Shown piece after piece: positions 8,061 through 13,475 of a DNA stretch of 13,475 nucleotides. The DNA is from Irineochytrium annulatum. Taxonomy: Eukaryota; Chytridiomycota; Chytridiomycetes; Chytridiales; Chytridiaceae. Under the pieces are notes generated by a model that ran no database searches, had not been told where the DNA came from, and saw nothing but the letters and a program-made list of their open reading frames with translations. A program made the translations under genes and the position numbers. The stretch's first letter is position 1. Each line of letters opens with the position of its first letter. The stretch is taken from NCBI GenBank assembly GCA_027600665.1, contig JADGJL010000812.1, positions 1 through 13,475 on the forward strand, written 5' to 3'.

Positions 8061-8598
8061 TTGAGATGGTGGGATTTTGGCGTTATATTGCTAGGTGGGG
8101 TTGCCTCCAATTTTGGCTGATTTCGGATACTGCAGCTTGTCCGGAGAGAGGACGGGGGGTTTCTTGCATTGCCTTCGATACCTACCTTCTCTCTTTTCCT
8201 CTTGGAATACGTAATTTGGTTGTCAAGCTATGAATAATTTAATAATAATTTTGCGTTTGTGTACGAGAGATGTGATTGTTGGCACACTAAAGGATTCCAA
8301 CGACCGTATATTCAAGGTATATTAAACGTCTATGTCGGCGACGAAGCGTCTCGATCGATGCGGTCGATGCGGACAGTTTCTGGCAGAACAAGGAATGACG
8401 AAAAGATATTGAACGAAATCCTCACTTGTGTTGGCGACATGATTTATATTTTTGTGGGGCCCAGACTGGACGTCCGGCACGATTTGTGGAAGCTGTCGAG
8501 GCATTTTAACGAGCGCCGACTTACACTAGGGCTTGCCCAAATTAAATAGCATTTATAGTGACATCAGGGAGGCTTGTAACCAACAGTGCAATCGAAGG
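8061..8598. other. Intergenic gap between F-box-like gene and ferrochelatase gene
   Basis: The AT-rich run near 8230-8250 (several AATAAT/TTTAAT) is a plausible poly(A) region for the upstream gene. A 9-bp tandem duplication, TCGATGCGG twice, lies at 8355-8372. The rest presumably contains the ferrochelatase promoter. An open frame at 8259-8549 lacks a good start and resembles nothing known. Confidence 0.5.
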
Positions 8599-10039
<1,441 letters not shown>

Positions 10040-10110
10040 CAGCATTAATTAAATAAAGTAATTGTCAAGCACACGAGTATGTAGAATCCGAACTTCTCGC
10101 CCACAATCTT
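10040..10110. terminator. Compact tail-to-tail 3' region
   Basis: Only 71 bp separate the ferrochelatase stop (10039) from the ORC2 stop on the other strand (10111). AATAAA at 10052-10057 is a plausible plus-strand poly(A) signal. The two 3' UTRs probably overlap, giving antisense transcript ends. Confidence 0.5.
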
Positions 10111-11211
10111 CTACTTAATTCTATTTAACAGAGGCCCGAGCACAGAGTTCGCGTATGGTATATACAAAATCTCCTCCCCCGCCGCATTTCGCTTGCTCAA
10201 TATCAACCTGTGATCCCTAAATTCGCCCAGCTGCTGCTTAAATATGTCCTGATTTGTGACGATGAACTTCTCTATGCACATCGAGTACAGCGCCCTTGTT
10301 GACAGCCCCACGGTGGTCGTCGGATTCCGTTCCCCGTCATCCTCACTCTCGTTGTCGTCCCTCCTCGCCCTCTTGCTTCTTGGACCCTCCCTAGAAGCGG
10401 TCGTGTCCGCGGCCTTTATCTGCGACTCCGCAAGCAGCGAGAACATCCTCCTCGCGTTCTGGTTTAAGCTGCCCAGCACGTGCTCCACTCCCTCAACCGA
10501 TGACCTCTCGTCCGCCCCGCTAAAGCCGTCCACTGTCACGTGAGGCAGATACCGCGTCTCAACGTCATACCGCTCGTACGTTGTCGCGTCCTTCCACAGC
10601 CACCGGTACCGGTCAGCGGTCGCGCGGTCCCACATCAGGGACGCGTGGATGTTGTCCACAGACGCGATCAGGCGTATGCTGCCGGGCGGGCAGCTCGACA
10701 CCAGGGACGACAGCACAAACTGGTCCTTTGCGCTCCGAATGGCGGCGCCGTCGATGTTGTGGATGATGAGGTAGAAGCACTCGTGCTGCCGGCTTTTGGA
10801 TTGGAAGTAGCTCGCAATGTCGGATACGTGCGTCATGGCCGGCGCGTTGGGCTTGGTACCCGGTATCAACGCGGCCGCGATCTTGGCGAGGACGTCCTTG
10901 GCCACGCTGACGGAAGGCAGGTAGCCGTTGACGGTCAAGGTTGGGCTCGCGGCGCAGTACATGTCCCGGAACTTCTCGATGACGGCCTTCTTGGACCCAC
11001 AGCCGTAGAGAACCAGGCTGAAGCCCTCCGCGAGCTCCAGGCGCCACTGCGGGAGCACGGTGTTGACCATGTCGCGAAGGAGTTTTAGCTCGAAAGGATG
11101 CTTGCAAGGAGCGGAGCCGACCGCGGACTCGTACTCGGCGAAGGAGAGACGCGGGAGGGAGGATAGCTCATTGTGGGACGTCGTCTTCCGGTCGCGGGCC
11201 TGGAAGTACAT
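10111..11211 (-). CDS. ORC2: Origin recognition complex subunit 2, core region
   Basis: ORC2 is part of the six-subunit complex that marks replication origins in the nucleus and loads the MCM helicase. The open frame gives 366 residues. It begins with MYFQARDRKTTSHNELSSLP, which resembles the fungal ORC2 block just before the ATPase-like domain. FSLVLYGCGSKKAVIEKF (64-81) is the degenerate P-loop, FYLIIHNIDG (146-155) the Walker-B-like strand, and LIASVDNIHASLMWD (181-195) the ORC2 signature. A charged insertion, RSKRARR then DDNESEDDGER (about 278-295), looks like a nuclear signal plus acidic linker. LYSMCIEKFIVTNQDIFKQQL (308-328) fits the C-terminal winged helix. Known ORC2 proteins carry an additional N-terminal region. 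Here there is no minus-strand ATG between 11212 and the neighbouring start at 11323. Either the protein is short or a further 5' exon overlaps NDUFA9. CGACAG just upstream (ending near 11226) could be a splice acceptor. Confidence 0.9.
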   Translation of the reverse strand: MYFQARDRKTTSHNELSSLPRLSFAEYESAVGSAPCKHPFELKLLRDMVNTVLPQWRLELAEGFSLVLYGCGSKKAVIEKFRDMYCAASPTLTVNGYLPSVSVAKDVLAKIAAALIPGTKPNAPAMTHVSDIASYFQSKSRQHECFYLIIHNIDGAAIRSAKDQFVLSSLVSSCPPGSIRLIASVDNIHASLMWDRATADRYRWLWKDATTYERYDVETRYLPHVTVDGFSGADERSSVEGVEHVLGSLNQNARRMFSLLAESQIKAADTTASREGPRSKRARRDDNESEDDGERNPTTTVGLSTRALYSMCIEKFIVTNQDIFKQQLGEFRDHRLILSKRNAAGEEILYIPYANSVLGPLLNRIK

Positions 11212-11322
11212 CGCGTCCAGTCCTCTGTCGAGTCCGACAGCCAGCGAAGGTCAATTCCGTTAAAATTGCAATGCTTAAGTGCCAGAGGGTGCGATTGAAC
11301 GGGCTTGAGGGCGAACTAATGG
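11212..11322. promoter_or_regulatory. Short bidirectional promoter region, ORC2 / NDUFA9
   Basis: The two predicted starts face away from each other with 111 bp between them, so this interval should contain regulatory sequence for both genes. I see no clear TATA box. An in-frame TAA at 11317-11319 supports the NDUFA9 start chosen at 11323. If ORC2 has another 5' exon, part of this interval is its intron. Confidence 0.5.
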
Positions 11323-12795
11323 ATGATGCAGAGGTTGATCCACGACGTCGTAAGGCGGAAGTCAGCCAACGAGGTCTTCGTCCGCGAAGGGCCTGGCGGT
11401 CGATCTTCATCCAGCGGTGGGTTGCAATGGTTCTTCGTTTGTTCGATGCTCAATTCTGCGCGACAGGTCATATCGCGACCGTGTTCGGATGCACGGGGTT
11501 CCTTGGCCGTTACCTGGTCAACGTCCTTGGTACGATCTTCCGTGCATTTGCGGAGAACTATGTTGATTGCTAACTGGCCGATCAACAGGCAGGAGGGGTA
11601 CCCAGGTTGTCACTCCTTACCGCGGGATTGAGGACGAGCGGCGGGATTTGAAGCTCATGGGAGATCTTGGCCAGATCGTTCAGCTTGTGCGTTTTTTTCT
11701 CATTGACGTTGGGATGATTTTAACATTGGCGCGCAGAGGTTCGATCTGCGCAACGAGGATCAGATCGTGGAATGCCTGAGGCACTCGGACACCGTCTACA
11801 ACCTGATCGGGAAGAAATTCCCGACTAAAAACTTTAGCTTGGAGTCCGTCCACGTCGACGGTGCACGCCGGCTCGCGAGGCTCGCGCGGGAGGCCGGCGT
11901 GTCGAAGTTCATCCACTGCTCGGCGCTCGGCGCGGACGTGAACTCGTCCTCACGGTGGATGAGGACTAAGGCTCTCGGCGAGATCGCCGTCAGGGAGGAG
12001 TTCCCAAGCGCGACCATCATCCGACAGGCCACTCAATTTGGGATGGAGGACAAGTTCTGGAACATGATGGGCTGTGAGTTTGCGAGGGCTTATGACTGCG
12101 GGAGTCCTCATTTATTGCTGTACAGTTTACAGCAGGATCTGCCCGATCGGGTTTCCTATCGCGAACGGCGGGAAGACGATCATGCGACCGGTGTACGTAA
12201 ACGACGTCGCCGTTGCTATGGGGTCTTTGCTTAGCAGCGACATCGCGGACGGGCGGATAGTCGAGCTTTACGGGTAAGCTATTTCATGTACAATGAAGCT
12301 TAATAAAGGCAGCCCTCGTACCTACACCTACAAGCAGCTCGTCGACTACTTTCTTGATATCTCAAAGAGAAATCCGACGGTGTGGTACGCGCCGAAGTTT
12401 GTCGGAAAGTAAGTCGGTTGATCGCATAAAAGCTAACGGCCATTTTAAGGGCGATCGCGGGCATTGTCAACAGGCTCACGTTCTCCGACCCCTTTTTCTC
12501 ACCCGACGAAGTCGACAGGGTAAGCGACTTGACCTCCTTACCGCTCTAACTTTCGCGAAGCTTTACATCGACGAGAACCCCCAGGACCCAAACGCGCTGC
12601 ATTTTGAAGATCTTGGTGTGCACCCCATGACCATTGAGGAGACGATGATGCGCTTCGCCGCCAAGTACCGCCCCGACGCTTACCAGAGGATGCCGTACGA
12701 GCCTGATCTTAAGGTTGTTCAATAGTATTTAGTTATGATGCTAATGTCGATTTTAGAAATACATGAACAATCCGGCTGGAAAGCTTGCGAAGTAG
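11323..12795 (+). CDS. NDUFA9: NADH:ubiquinone oxidoreductase 39/40-kDa subunit (NDUFA9-like, nine exons)
   Basis: This is an accessory subunit of mitochondrial complex I that binds NADPH and stabilises the junction of the two arms. The exons are 11323-11416, 11467-11529, 11589-11686, 11737-12073, 12126-12273, 12313-12408, 12450-12519, 12561-12713 and 12757-12795, all phase-consistent, for 365 residues. The basic N-terminus (MMQRLIHDVVRRKS) suits mitochondrial import. EGPGGRSSSSG followed by VFGCTGFLGRY is the family's nucleotide-binding Rossmann motif (G-x2-G-x2-G). Further blocks are GTQVVTPYRG, YNLIGKKF, FIHCSALGAD, SRWMRTKALGE (the classical SDR Tyr is replaced, as expected for a non-enzymatic member), IRQATQFG, MRPVYVNDVA and PMTIEETMMRF. 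The start follows an in-frame stop (11317-11319), and the Met at 11326 is also possible. Introns are 39-59 nt; the 39-nt one (12274-12312) is near the lower limit for splicing. Confidence 0.95.
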
Positions 12796-13366
12796 GTTCA
12801 CACGGACTGATGCCCTTATATCCTGTTGTCTATTGGCTTGAGCTGTAGTCTGCATTTTATCGCGAAGGCCAAGTTTCGCGTAATATATTAGCTAGAGTCA
12901 GGATGGTAACGAGAAGAAATACGTAAATGCAGTCGGAATCTTCATTGTACCGTGTATCAGTCAGTTCGCACACTCGTTAACTACAAGTATGGGAAGCCAA
13001 TGTAGGTGGGAGTCGAAATATGCTTGATTATGCTGCTATGACTGTCTTGACATGGCGGTCACTAAGAACGTCCAAGGGAACAAACAACATACAATAAAAT
13101 CAACGCGACATTTGTTATTATTGCAAATCATCCATTACCACCTCTGCAGACCAAATAAAAATAAAAATAAATAAAATGGAAAATGAAGCATCATAGACAG
13201 CCGAGACCCGATCACGGCCAACTTATCCTTTTAGCAACGTTTACTTGACGATTAAGCGATCGCATCGGAGGAAACCGGGCCGAGAAGACGAAGAGGTCAA
13301 AATCGCGTCCACGTCACTCGCTCATTGACCTTGGCCAACACTGACTTCCCCACCAACAACCACACG
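12796..13366. other. Intergenic gap with A-rich low-complexity run
   Basis: This is the 3' flank of NDUFA9 and the probable promoter of the next gene. AATAAA occurs at 13093-13098. An A-rich run of AAAT/AAAAAT units lies at 13153-13177. GCGATCGC is at 13256-13263, about 100 bp before the next start. I find no coding block. Confidence 0.5.
13153..13177. repeat. A-rich simple-sequence run
   Basis: Irregular repeats of AAAT and AAAAAT units form a short low-complexity run in the intergenic gap. It has no evident function and is probably slippage-derived. Confidence 0.6.
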
Positions 13367-13475
13367 ATGTCGCCCTCAACGTCATCCTCCGAGCCCGCAC
13401 CAGCCGCATCGCAATGCCCCGTCGACCACACCTCCTTCGCCAGCGTCGCCTCCCACCGCCGCGGTCCTCCGACTC
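13367..13475 (+). CDS. Probable cytochrome c heme lyase, N-terminus (partial)
   Basis: An ATG at 13367 opens a frame to the window edge (36 codons): a Ser/Pro/Ala-rich start, then SQCPVDHTSFASVA. Cytochrome c-type heme lyases, which attach heme to apocytochrome c in the mitochondrial intermembrane space, typically carry Cys-Pro-Val or Cys-Pro-Met heme-binding motifs within a low-complexity N-terminus, and CPVDH is a common form. The catalytic domain lies outside the window, so the call rests on one short motif and the composition. The nearby ferrochelatase gene makes it thematically plausible but is not evidence. Other CP-motif proteins remain possible. Confidence 0.5.
   Translation, partial: MSPSTSSSEPAPAASQCPVDHTSFASVASHRRGPPT

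Noticed and set aside
8259..8549. 96-codon plus-strand open frame between two genes
   Set aside because: It would need a non-ATG start or a late ATG, resembles nothing known, and lies in the expected 3' UTR and promoter space.

Overview
This window looks like nuclear DNA from a fungus, most likely an early-diverging, zoospore-forming (chytrid-type) lineage. Every recognisable gene is eukaryotic, and four of the five that are complete and well supported carry spliceosomal introns, many only about 39-65 nt. The ferrochelatase has the C-terminal Fe-S cysteines. The ORC2 has the fungal-style N-terminal core motif. A MORN3-like protein is present, a family linked to cilia and flagella, and chytrids keep a flagellum. 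The taxonomic placement is inference. I built the exon models by hand from splice consensus, reading phase and protein-family alignment.

Layout, left to right. (1) The 5' end of a minus-strand gene runs off the left edge (49..1). (2) A minus-strand, four-exon MORN3-like gene occupies 2024..423. (3) An ambiguous stretch follows (2025-4514). Its first part is GC-rich with no gene I recognise. The part from about 2630 to 4014 is less GC-rich and holds short open blocks flanked by consensus splice signals, possibly one unrecognised spliced gene or its remnant. (4) An unrecognised minus-strand gene (5676..4515) has a possible N-myristoylation start and a Cys-x2-Cys-x2-Cys cluster. (5) A divergent, single-exon, F-box-like protein gene lies at 6192-8060. 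(6) A six-exon ferrochelatase gene (8599-10039) sits tail-to-tail with (7) the ORC2 core gene (11211..10111). (8) ORC2 is head-to-head with a nine-exon NDUFA9-like complex I subunit gene (11323-12795). (9) The start of a probable cytochrome c heme lyase gene (13367 onward) runs off the right edge.

Functionally, the right half is rich in mitochondrial and heme genes. Ferrochelatase makes heme, NDUFA9 belongs to respiratory complex I, and heme lyase attaches heme to cytochrome c. The DNA-replication gene ORC2 lies between them and may share a very short bidirectional promoter with NDUFA9. I saw no tRNA, rRNA, CRISPR array or recognisable transposon. I found no clear new multi-gene system. The items most worth following up are the 2.6-4.0 kb island, the unrecognised MGN-starting protein, and a strong excess of the palindrome GCGATCGC.
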